A stretch of 64,000 bases of DNA. It comes from Rhododendron vialii (taxonomy: Eukaryota; Streptophyta; Magnoliopsida; Ericales; Ericaceae). A model generated the notes under the pieces. The model worked only from the letters and a program-made list of their open reading frames with translations, was not told the DNA's origin and did no database searches. Shown piece after piece: positions 23,901 through 35,900 of the stretch; position 1 is the stretch's first letter; every line of letters starts with the position of its first letter. The position numbers and the translations under genes were made by a program. The DNA is taken from assembly GCF_030253575.1 (NCBI RefSeq), contig NC_080569.1, forward strand, positions 14,875,501-14,939,500, written 5' to 3'.

Positions 23901-26900
23901 CTAAGTTTGGCTTCCAAGCTGTAACAAACTTCCCGATCGAAAGGGAAACACTCCTTTTGACATTTGGTTTTGATTGTAATTGCAGTTTTGATTCAATGAA
24001 TAAGTAAGGGGTTGGGGCTGCCTTAAATCTTAGTGCAGCGTACCTACATGTGTTATATCCAGCTTGGAAGAATAGCCACACAATTGTTGTTGCGTATAGA
24101 TAGGAGGATTGGAAACTATTACGTACTGGAAGTTGATAAGTAACAATATAATCAAAGCGCGAGCCTCTTATAAACGAGACATTCAAAGGCTTGTTATTTA
24201 TTTCCCGTCCGACTGAACAAACCTATAAAGAAACCCTTAAACTCAAAGAGGGCATTCATAGAATGCACCTTTAATGAGTATCATATAGTAGGTTAAAAGG
24301 TCGTCTTTTTCCCTTTCCTTTTCGTCCTCAAGCAAGATTAAACTTGCACATGTAAGGCGCCATCTTGGGACAATTGATGGAATCCTGGTCATGTTGTAAA
24401 GAATGTGAAGGTATGAGATCCGTAAATGAACAATATGGATTTCAACATAGGTATGACATTTTGCAGTTCATGTTGCATTTTGTAGTGCCTTGGAATCTTA
24501 TGTTCGCAAGTACATATCTTGGAAAGAGATGGACTTCTGATATGCTATAAAAGATATTAGTTTGGGTCAAATTGATAGAGTGCGTACAGTAACCAGCGAA
24601 GACTAAATGGTTGGGTTAAAAGGTCGTCTTTTTTCCTTTCCTTTTCGTCCTCAAGCAATATTAAACTTGCATGTTTAAGGCGCCATCTTGTGACATTAGA
24701 TGGAATTCTGATCATGTTGTAAAGAATGTGAAGGTATGAGATCTGTAAATGAAAAATATGGATTTCGACATAGGTATGACATTTTGCAGTTCATGTTGCA
24801 TTTTGTAGTGCCTTGGAATCTTATGTTCGCAATTACATATCTTGGAAAGAGATGAACTTTTGGTACGCTATAAAAGATATTAGTTTGGGTCAAATTGAAA
24901 GAGTACGTACAGACTGTACAGTAACCTGCGAAGACTAAATGGTTGCACAAGTAGAGCTTATCCTTGCAACCTATACTGATTGAATTAGATGTATACACTA
25001 AAAGCAACCAATAAACCAATAAAGCTTAAGAATTATTAGGAGGAGGACACCGAGGTACTCTATGCAGCAAGATTTTCTATGTTTGTGTGATATGGGTCTC
25101 GGAGATCGAGTTTATCTGGTTGTGCTTAATCCTCGAGGATGCTTCATCAGAGTACGGTAAGGAGTTCTTGCGCAGCTATGGAAGTTTTTCAAGGAAAGTG
25201 AAGGTCCGCCGTTCAGTTCTGGAAAAGGGTTTTATTTTGAGGGTGGAGGTGAGAGATTCAGGGAGGGCGTGGCATGTGTTCGTGCCAGAACTGTGTGGAA
25301 ACGGGGGTTGGGTGGATATTTCAAAAAAATTCTGGGATTTTTGTGGTCGTGGTCTTTCAGAGGGTAGAGTAGATGGCAGATCTTTTTTGGAGGCTGCAAA
25401 TATTGGTGGATGACCGGAGAACACTGTGGCGGTGGAGGAAAAGGGGGAAAAGCGGAGGGGTTGCGACGTGGATGTTAGAACTGACTCTACGCAAAAGATG
25501 ATGCGTTTTTTGGAAAGATGCTTAGTGGGTAGGTTGGAGAAAGGGGGAGTAGCTTTGCCGGCGGCTATGGAAGTTCAATGATGGGCTCAAAATACTTGGA
25601 AAGTGTCTGCGGGGGTTCAAGTTTTGGAATTAGGAGGGTTCTCGTTTTTGTTCTCGTTGCCGTTGTTTGAGGAAGCTCAACGGGTCTTGAAGGGGAACTG
25701 GATTTTCAGAGGAAGAAGATTGGATTTGGAGTGGTGGTCTCCGGTTGGATGTTGTGTTAAACCAGGGGATGCAAACTCAGAGGTGTGGGTAAAAATTTTA
25801 GGGCTTCCACTTTTGGGATTTTGAGGTGTTTAAAGAAATCGGAAATCATTGTGGTGGTTACCTGTTTGTGGACAAAGAAACGAGGCAGCGAACACATTTG
25901 CGGTGGGCTAGGATTGCTGTTCGGGCTCCACCGGAGAATATTCCGGCAATTGTGAAGATTGCTATGGGAAGTTGGTTGTTCGAGGTGACCCTTTGGGTGG
26001 AGAAGGGGCCAAAAGTTATTTTCCAGCCGAGCTTGGAGGTTGGCCTTGGTAGATAGGGGGTGGTTGCCGGAAGTTCAGTAGGCGGTTCGGGGGATAGTAA
26101 GAAGGAGAAGACAATTGGATTTCACGCGCGTGGTGCGAATGCGTATCAAGCTGGAGGGTGGTACAAACCTGGGCAGCATTCAAAATTTGAATCGCGTAAG
26201 GGATGGGGGACTGGGCCTCGGTTTGGGCCTGGGTATGTAAGTGGGCAGAACAGAGGTGAATATGGGTTTTATAATAAAGGGCATGTTGGTGGGACTAAAA
26301 GAGCACAACACATTTCTTTTAAGAGTAGGCCTGTGGATAAGTGGGCCTTTTTGTTTAAAAGGGCTTTTAAATCCAAATTGACTGCTATTAAAAACAGAAA
26401 ATGAGTCCAGAAAGGAGATCCAGGTGGGGGAACGAGTTATAAAGGGCCTGTAAGTTCTGAAAGGGAGGACGCTGGTTTGCTCGTTCCTGACTGTGATTGT
26501 AGAACTCCAATCGAGCGTGGCGGAGTGGTCGGCGACGGAAAAAATTCTCAGGTGACTACAGATTTCGGTGAGGTATGTATGATTCCCAATCGTTTATCTC
26601 CCTCTTTGCCTTCTTCTTTTTCTTTTTTGGAAGAAGGAGGTGGTGGTGGATTTTCTTCGGGGAGGTCGTCGGTGGCTGATTCTCTCTCCTCAGGGGAATC
26701 ACCTCTGGCTTTGAAGGAAAGGGTGGATGAGGCTGTGTGTGAGGGGAGGGTGTCGGAGGTTTGGTGCGGTGGGGAAAATGTCTCGTTGGGGGCTTGTTTA
26801 GGGAGGTGGTGTTTTTCTTTGGAGTTGGGTGAGGGTTTCGGTATGGGTAGGGTGTTTAGGGGTCGCGTGGCTGAGGCAGGGGAGGGGGGAGTGAGCTCCA

Positions 26901-29900
26901 AAGGGTTAGAGCTGGTTCCCTTTTCTGGTCTGTTTGGAGGGGAAGTTTCGGTGTGGGATAGTCAGAAGGAGGTTTTCAGTGACTTAGGTTGGGTTGAGGA
27001 GGTGGTAGACGATGGCTTGGTGCTATGTAATGAAGTTTATAATCCTTTGGCAATTAAGGAGCCGGATGGGGAGTGGAATATGGAAGATAAGCTGGTGAGC
27101 GGGATGTCCCAAGAAGATGTATCAAAATGGATTATGAAGAGAATTTCTGGCTTCAGTAAATTTCTAGGCGTTTCTTTTGATGGTTTCGAAGATAGAACGA
27201 TGCAATTATTTTCTGATATTGAGGACAAATGGAGGAAAGGAGCTGTGAAAGAGACTAAGAAAGGTAGTAGTAAGACTAGTACAGGGAGTAGGGAGTTAAA
27301 GAGACTACAGTGTTCAATTAACTAAGATGGCCGCAAGGAGGATGGGAAGGGAAGTGGTGGAGGAGTGGAAGGGGTTAATCTATTATCTTTTTATGAAGAT
27401 CAAAATTATTAGTTGGAATGTGAGAGGCTTGAATGCAAGGGAAAAGAGAGCTATAGTGAAGGTGTTACTAAAGAATGGAGGGCGGATGTGGTTTGTCTAC
27501 AAGAGACCAAGTTAAAAGAGGCAACCTCGGAGATGGTGAAAGAGATATGGGGAAGTCGGTGGGTGGATTGGATCCATTTGAATGCGGTGGGGGCCTCGGG
27601 GGGGTGATGGTGTTGTGGGATAAGCAGGGGTGGTGGAAAAAGTTGACGTTGAGTTGGGCATGTTTTCAGCATCGTGTTTGTTTAAAAATGTGGAGGATGG
27701 TTTTAGGTGGGTGTTCTCGGGAGTTTATGGCCCTGTTATCAATCGCCATAGGGGGGAATTATGGGATGAGCTCTCTGCTGTGGCTTTTAGATGGGGTGAT
27801 CCTTGGTGTTTGGGGGGGGGGGGGATTTTAATGTTGTTCGTTTCCTGGATGAGAGAATGGGGTGTATTGTATTTCCCGAGATATGAGGAGTTTCTCAGAT
27901 TTTATTAATGACTTAGAGCTTGTTGACCCGCTGCTTAGTGGGAGCAGATTTACTTGGTTTGGCGCACAGGAGAATAGATGCTTGTCTCGCATTGATCGCT
28001 TTTTGTTCTCTACTGCTTGGGAGGAACATTTTTCGAACGTGGCACAGTTTGTGCTTCCAAGGCCTATTTCAGATCACATGCCTATTTTACTAGACAGTGG
28101 AGGGATTCGTCAATGAAGTACCCCGTTCGGATTTGAGAATATGTGGTTACTGTCAGAGGGTTTTGCGGATAGAGTGGGTGAATGGTGGAACAGTTATTCA
28201 GTGATGGGGAAGCCAAGCTTCGTGTTGGCAAAAAAGCTTAAATTGTTAAAAACAGATTTGCGTAAGTGGAATTCTGAAGTCTTTGGGAGGTTGGAGTTTG
28301 AAAAAGCCAAGGTGGTTGATGAAATACGCCGTTGGGATGCGGAGGAACAAATCCGAGCCTTAATGGAGGATGAGAAAATTTTGAGAGTAAAGGCCAAAGA
28401 AGAGTTCGGAAAAATTGCGAAATTTGAAGAAATTAGTTGGAGGCAAAAATCTAGAAATCTGTGGCTAAAAGAGGGAGAGAGGAACACTCGGTACTTTCAT
28501 AGGATGGCCAATTGTAATCGGAGGAACAATTTTATTGGTAAGATTATCATAGGCAATAGCCATCTGGACAAGGATGAGGAGATTAGAAATGGTATTGCTA
28601 ATTTCTATGAAGGTCTCTTTAGGGAGGAGGGAGTGGGTCGTCCCCTTGTTGATGAGTTGGAGTTTGGCGCACTCTCGGTGGAGGATGCCTCTTGTTTAGA
28701 GAGGCCGTTTGATGAGTCAGAAGTGGTGGTTGCTTTGAAGTCTATGAATGGGGACAAGGCACCCGGTCCAGATGGTATGTCAATGGCCTTTTTTCAACAT
28801 TGTTGGGGGACGGTGAAGGGGGAAGTGATGGGAATGTTTCACTATTTTTGGGAGCATGGTGAGTTTGAAAGAAGCCTGAATGCATCTTTTGTGGCTTTGA
28901 TTCCTAAAAAGGGAGGTGCGGAGGATATTCGGGATTTCAGACCCATCAGTTTAATGGGTGGAGCCTACAAATTGCTGGCTAAAGTGTTAGCATCTCGTAT
29001 GAAGAAGGTAGTGGGGAAGGTTGTGTCGGAATCTCAAAATGCTTTTGTCCACGGTAGGCAAATTCTTGATGCGGTGTTAGTTGCAAACGAATGTGTGGAT
29101 TCGAGACTAAAGGCTGGCATTCCGGGGTTAGTGTGTAAGTTGGACATTGAGAAGGCATACGATCATGTTAATTGGGATTTTTTGCTTTATATTATGGAAA
29201 GAATGGGTTTTGGAGGACTTTGGAGGAAATGGATAAAAGCTTGCATATCTTCAGTTACAATGTCTGTTTTGGTGAATGGTACTCCAGCAGGTTTTTTTCA
29301 GACCTCTAGAGGCTTGCGTCAGGGTGACCCTCTCTCCTCACTCCTGTTTATTTTAGTTATGGAGGTTCTTAGTCGGCTACTACAGAAAGCTGTGCAAGGT
29401 GGCTTCTTGCAAGGTTTTGAGGTGGGAAGAACAGATGGTTTGGGGATGATGGTTTCTCACATTCTATATGCCGATGACACTCTTTTGTTTTGCAATGCGG
29501 AGCCAACACAGATGGGTTACCTTCGTTGTGTTCTTTTGTGCTTTGAGGCGGTCTCTGGCCTTAAAGTGAATTTGGGGAAGTCAGAAATGATTCCGGTAGG
29601 GGTAGTCGATGATATCGGTGCTCTTGCTCAGATTTTGGGTTGTAGAGTGGCATCATTGCCGGCGATGTATTTGGGCATGCCGTTGGGCTCCTCTTTCAAA
29701 TCAAAGGCAGTTTGGGATTCAGTTGTGGAATGTTTTCAAAAGAGGTTAGCAGGATGGAAGCGTCAATATATTCCAAAAGGAGGTAGATTGACATTTATCA
29801 ATAGTACGCTATCCAGCCTGCCTACTTATTTTATGTCTTTGTTTGTTATTCCGGTTTCGGTTGTTAAACGTTTGGAGAAGATTCAAAGGGATTTTCTTTG

Positions 29901-32900
29901 GGGAGGAGTGGGGGAAGAGTTTAAGTATCATCTTGTTGATTGGGATACGGTGTGCACTCCTATTTGTGAAGGAGGATTGGGAGTGAGAAGGTTAAAATTG
30001 TTTAATGAAGCTCTGTTGGGAAAATGGCTTTGGAGGTTTGCTTGTGAAAGAGAGAGATGGTGGCGAAAAGTGGTTGTTGCAAAGTATGGATGTGAATGGG
30101 GAGGATGGTCTACCCGTTTCGTGAACTTGCCTTATGGGGTGGGATTGTGGAGGGGTATCATGAAAGGTTGGGAAGCCTTTGTAATCTATACTCATTTGGC
30201 AGTTGGTGAAGGAAGGAGGGTGAAATTTTGGGACCATGTGTGGTGTGGGGAAGTGAGCTTGCAGGTTGCCTTTCCGTGTATTTATCGCTTGGCTTGCAAA
30301 AGGGATGCAACCGTCTCAGATTATCTTCTCCACAACGATGGGGCTACAGTTTGGGATATCCGTTTGCATAGAAATGTTAAAGAAGGGGAGGAGGAAGCCT
30401 TGATGGCATTATTTTATAGATTGTACGGTTTGCAAGGCATTGGAGAAGGAGAGGATGAGATGTGTTGGAAACTAACCAAATCGGGTCTTTTTGAGGTGAA
30501 ATCGTATTATCATGCATTACGGGGGAGTGGTAACTCAACCCTTCCGTGGCAAGCGATTTGGAAATCAAAAGCGCCGTTGAAAGTGGCTTTTTTTGTTTGG
30601 TGCGCGGCTCAAGGCAAAATTCTTACAATCGATAATCTGATTCGTAGACGGAGAATAATTGTTAACTGGTGCTGTATGTGTAAAAGGGATGCAGAATCGG
30701 TGAATCACCTCCTCATCCATTGTTCGGTGGCATGGGAACTTTGGTCCACGGTGTTATCTTGGTTTGGGTTACAATGGGTTATGTCGAGAAATGTTTTGGA
30801 GCTTTTAATAGCTTGGAGGGGTGCTAGAGTGGGCAAGCAGAGAAAGCGCGTATGGGCTATGATCCCGCTTTGTTTGATGTGGACTATTTGCCGTGAGAGG
30901 AATTCGAGATGTTTCGAAAGGGTTGAGAAGCCTTTATTTAAAATCAAAAGTTTTGTGGTTAGTAGTTTGTATAATTGGGACAAGGGAGATTGTAATCCCT
31001 CCCTTGATCATTTTCTAGAGTGGTTTGAGTTGTTTTTTTCGACTGGTGGTGTATAGGGCCTTTTTGTCTTGATGGCCTTTTTTTGTATTCGGGTGACATT
31101 CCCTTAATGCCTTCTTTAATATAAATATTTACTTATCAAAAAAAAAAATAGTAGTTTTGGATTGAGTCTATGCTGCAGTGTTCTAAAAGAAGGATTTAAT
31201 TGGCGATTAATCAGAAATTTGGCCTAACCGATTAGATTAATGCCTAGTCGGTTGAATTAGTAGGTCAGGAGGTTAATCGGAGTTAGTAGGCAATTAACCG
31301 GCGATTAGTCAGTCGGCGTCTAGCGGCGATAAGTCGATTAATTGGTTAATGGGCGATTAGTTGGCTATCGGTGATTAATAGGGGTAAAATCTATAATTTT
31401 AGAAAATCAAGAAGTGTAACTGTTATATACTCATACCAGTTTAATGGCTTTGAATCACAGTTTTTAGGGCTTGTTCAACGCCCAGTCATCGATTGATCGA
31501 TCTCGGAGTCACCTGTCATATCTCTGTGTTATACACGAGATCTCCAAGCCGCCTATTGCCCCTCTCTCTCTCTCTCTCTCAGATTTGAGATCTCCTCTCA
31601 CTCCACGTCTCCACCGACCTCGAACATTAGTGTTTTTCTTTTTGAAAAGCCCATACCCATATTGACACGTTAGTGATTTTGGAAACAAAGTGTAGTAATA
31701 TTTTTTATTAAATCTTAACACGAAGTGTAGTATTGTTTGGTGTATATAAATAAAGTTATTATAATTGGTAAGTGACTAAAAAATGAACGGTCCATACCCA
31801 GTACCAGTTGGTGTTATAATCATGTTAACAGTTTTCTGTACAGGAGAGATTTCTATGTCATATTTGAAAAACAATTGATGTTGTTGGATTGATAGATGAA
31901 TGTTCAATTTTTTATGAGAGTTGTCATTGGGGAGTATTTATATATAAATAAATAAAAACCCGACTAATTGCTACAAGTCGATTAATCGGCTAGTAATAGG
32001 TCTCGAAGCTCAAAGGTGGTCGACCGAGCGACGAACGCCGAGCAACTTTTAGAACATTGGTCTATGGTTTACTTTACAAGTGTGGTCGTTTATTGTAGTT
32101 TTGCAAGTTCCCTTAGCCTTAGCTGAAGGGTATCATTGGGCAAAGGTGTTAGGTGTGTCTTTTGAGGTGGATGTGCATAATAACTTCTCTCCTAGATATT
32201 AACGCTGTGTTTGTACCAGCCAGCTTGCCTCAAGTGCTTCCGTGTGAGGTATTTTTTGGTTTGCTTGTCACACAATGCTAGTAAGGCATGCGTGAATGTT
32301 ATTGACCGGTTGTATGTGCGACTCTTGTTTCCTCGTCATTTGATTGGCTTTCTTAGACGTAGGTACTTCACTATGTTGTAACTAGTTTATACATATGCCT
32401 GTACTCATTTTGAAGATTTTTTTCCCTTCAAGAATAGAATTTTGCTATTCAGTATCATCCCCTACTCTATTCTCTAAATATTTTGTGGGCTTCTTTATGT
32501 TAAGCCGTATAAATTGCTTGTTAAAGTGAACTAATCAGACTAAAAAACCAGAATTTCACATGATTTACGCTGGGTGCTATTTGTTCCTTCTCTGTGTTGT
32601 CATTGAATCTCCATCCAAAGTATATTGGGAGGCCAATAAGGTGAAGAGTTGTGAAAATTGATACCTAGGCTCAAATGGGAAGAGGATAACGAATGCTGTC
32701 ATTATATCATTAAGGCAAGGTAAGCTAAGTTAGGGAGTGCTTCCTAGTATTACTTGATTGACGATGCATCCCAGAATGTGGAAGGAAAACTGTGCAAGAC
32801 AGCCATTAGGTCACCCTGCTTTATGTTTCATTATGTCATGGTAGTCACGGAACAACATTCTTTTGTACAAACGAGTCTGGCCTAGATGTGAATGTTGAGA

Positions 32901-35900
32901 TGGGTCCTTGTAAAAGAAGGAAAGAAAAAACTAGGAATGAAGAAATTCATGGGATTGGAGAAGCAGCATATATAGGAGGTTAATTGATAAAAAATTAAAA
33001 GTGATTTCAATGGTTAAGTATGCACATTGAAGACTGGTAAGTGCAGTAGTAAGCATTTTTGTCTAGATCGGAGGTAATCCTGGAAGTCATGAGCCCAAAG
33101 TTTAACATGTACACGACGGGTATGACATAGGCAGCGTCAAAATTCAATACAACACACACGGGCATATATATGTAGGTAGATAGCGGATATATCCTCTTGG
33201 GTTATGGGAAGTTTGTTTCATTTTCTGCAATTGTGATGTCTGATGAGTACTCTATGGAAACAGTTGGTCAAACTTTCTATATAGTGTAGTAATATGTTTA
33301 AAACTTGAGGATCATTTTTGAACTCTTTTTCTTGTTTCCTCTAGATGGATTTCTTTGTATGCTGTATTGCTTTGCTTTAATACTTAGTAAAAATCTTCGT
33401 GGTAGCTGATAAAAAAATCAAATTGGAACTTGTGAAACTTCAGGGTTTTCTAAATTGTCAATACATGAAGCTAACAAAGACAAGCTTCGTGCATTTTACA
33501 ACAAGTTATGACTAAATAGAAATAACGCCTTTCGGTCAGCAGAGAAAAACTCAAGTATATGTCTCTGCTTCTTCTTTGGCTGTTCGTTCCCCCTCCCTCC
33601 CTCGTAGAAAATACAGTTGTCTTGGAGCATTTTGTACTCGATAAATCTCTCCCCACGTTCACGATCCGCTGATTAACTTGGGGCTGTAAGACAAAAGTTA
33701 ACAGAATGATCCTCGCTGAAAATTTTGAATTAGGAAATTATATTTGAGCATTGGATTTGAAAGGGTTTAGAGTTTTTAGACCAAGTAGAAGTTGATGTAT
33801 AGAGTGTAAGTTTTGCAACAATAGAAGAACAAATACCGAAGAGTGAAGATTGAAAATCATTTGATATCAAAGTGAGTGCTTCCAATAGCTAGATTTGATT
33901 GTTGGCAATGATGGAAAGATTGAGAATGTGTAACTCACATAATCAACCTAGTTTGGCCAAAGTGGAGGGGTATTTCTGTCTCATTTCGCAATCAATGGGA
34001 TTTGCCTACAAAATAAGGATACTTAACAACTACAAGATCAGCAATGCTATACAAGACTAAAGTTGGGCAACTAAAACTGTAGGTAAGACGAATGTGTGGT
34101 AACACTAGGAGAAAGAGAATTAGAATCAATCTTCAATGAGTATCACGCTCCTCCCCATGAAGTTGTACATGCACCTCACTACAATTAATTGGATCCTATG
34201 ATGTATGGACACGGACACGGACACGGACACGGGGAGATGGGAATTCTTAAAAAATGGGGACACGGACACAGCGGGGAACATGGCACGTGTATATTTATTT
34301 CAATTTTTTCCAAGTTTAAATGGCAAAATGAAAAATCCGTAGTTCCAATACCATTACAAACAAAACAAGACATCCATAAGTTCAAGACATCCATAAGTTC
34401 AATACAACCCTATTGAAAAATTATAGTTTGATCCCTAATTTTGTTTTTAAATTTCAGTTTAACCCCAAAAATTTAAAAAAAAAAATTAAAGTTTGGCCCT
34501 CAAAATTTTTAAAAAACACTTTGACCCCCCGCCGTGTCCCCCAGTAGTGTCCCTCCGTGTTCCCATCGGTGTGCCCCCGTGTCCCCCTCAAAAATTTAAA
34601 TTAAATTATGGGTGTGTCCTATACGTGTCCCCGCCGTGTCCGACACTGCAATACGTCGACCTCTAGAAGTGCCGGTGCTTCATAGATTGGAGCAATACAA
34701 CCACTACCAACTTTTATTTCTTGGGCTGATAGTTCAGAATGAAGCAATAATGCTTCCAAGAGTGCTACACACACAACCGTTGTGTAAAACACAAAACACA
34801 ATCAATCTCTATCCGTCCATTGTTGTAATAAATGGTCAGGATTCGCTCAAACTCTTCCCCGGAAAAGTTGAACTTTTCCCAGGAAGAGTTTTTTAAAAAT
34901 CTAGACCATCCAAACATATCTGGACAGTCAGAATTAGTTGCACAATCAACACCAGTTGTGCGTGTAACATCAACACAAATTGCATGACTTAGAGTTGACA
35001 ACAATGTACATATCAAATGCACAATGAGAAGCATTCTGCATTCCCAAGTTTTTATAGTTTCTCTTACATTTCCCCTCTGTTTGTTTTGAAGACATTAAAG
35101 AATTTTCGGTTATGACAATATTGCTGAAATAATAGGGGCATCAATTGATAGAGTTGTTTGGACACATACAACAATGATCGCTAGATGTGATGATAAGTAA
35201 GAGTGCTTGGATTGCCATAATGCAAGTGCTAGGATTACCACCAGTAGTTTGCTGAAATGGGTAACAAGGTTAGGTCTATTTTGGTTTGGTTTGTTGTGAA
35301 GTGTCGTGAAGGGTTGGAAGATTGCCAGCATGTATGTAGATGTTGTATCTGGTGCCTAATATTCATTTGTGGATCTACCTTGTTGAGCCTTCTTGAACAC
35401 ACACACACACACACACAAGAGAGAGTGAGAGACCACTTCGTTGAGTTTGCTGTTGAGCTTTATAAGTTTTAGCTTTGTTTCTAGATCTGATGTCTTTGCA
35501 AATGTGCTACTAGCTGACTTTCATTCTTATAGTAGGTTGCGTCTGTTTTCCTTGTATGTAAATTATTTTGGGGAATCTGCATTACACATTTCAATTCATC
35601 TTGTGTTAATGCTTTTGAATGTGTTTGAGAAGATACTGACCAGAAAAATAGATGACTTGGCAATATTGTTCTCTCTTCTTGAAGGTGGGCCCTGGCGAGG
35701 TAGATGATGAGCTAGAAGACGAAGTTGGATCCGAATGTGCCAAGTATGGGATTGTGACAAAGGTCCTCATCTTCGAGATTACCGAGCCAAATTTCCCATC
35801 CGATGAGGCAGTTAGAATATTTGTGCAGTTTGAGAGAGCCGAAGAAACAACCAAAGCGGTTGTTGATCTTGAAGGCCGTTTCTTCGGGGGTAGAGTGGTC

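Noticed and set aside
35652..35684. In-frame extension of the DRT111 terminal exon to an ATG at 35652
   Set aside because: The acceptor AG at 35683-35684 and family alignment place the exon start at 35685; upstream residues are intron.
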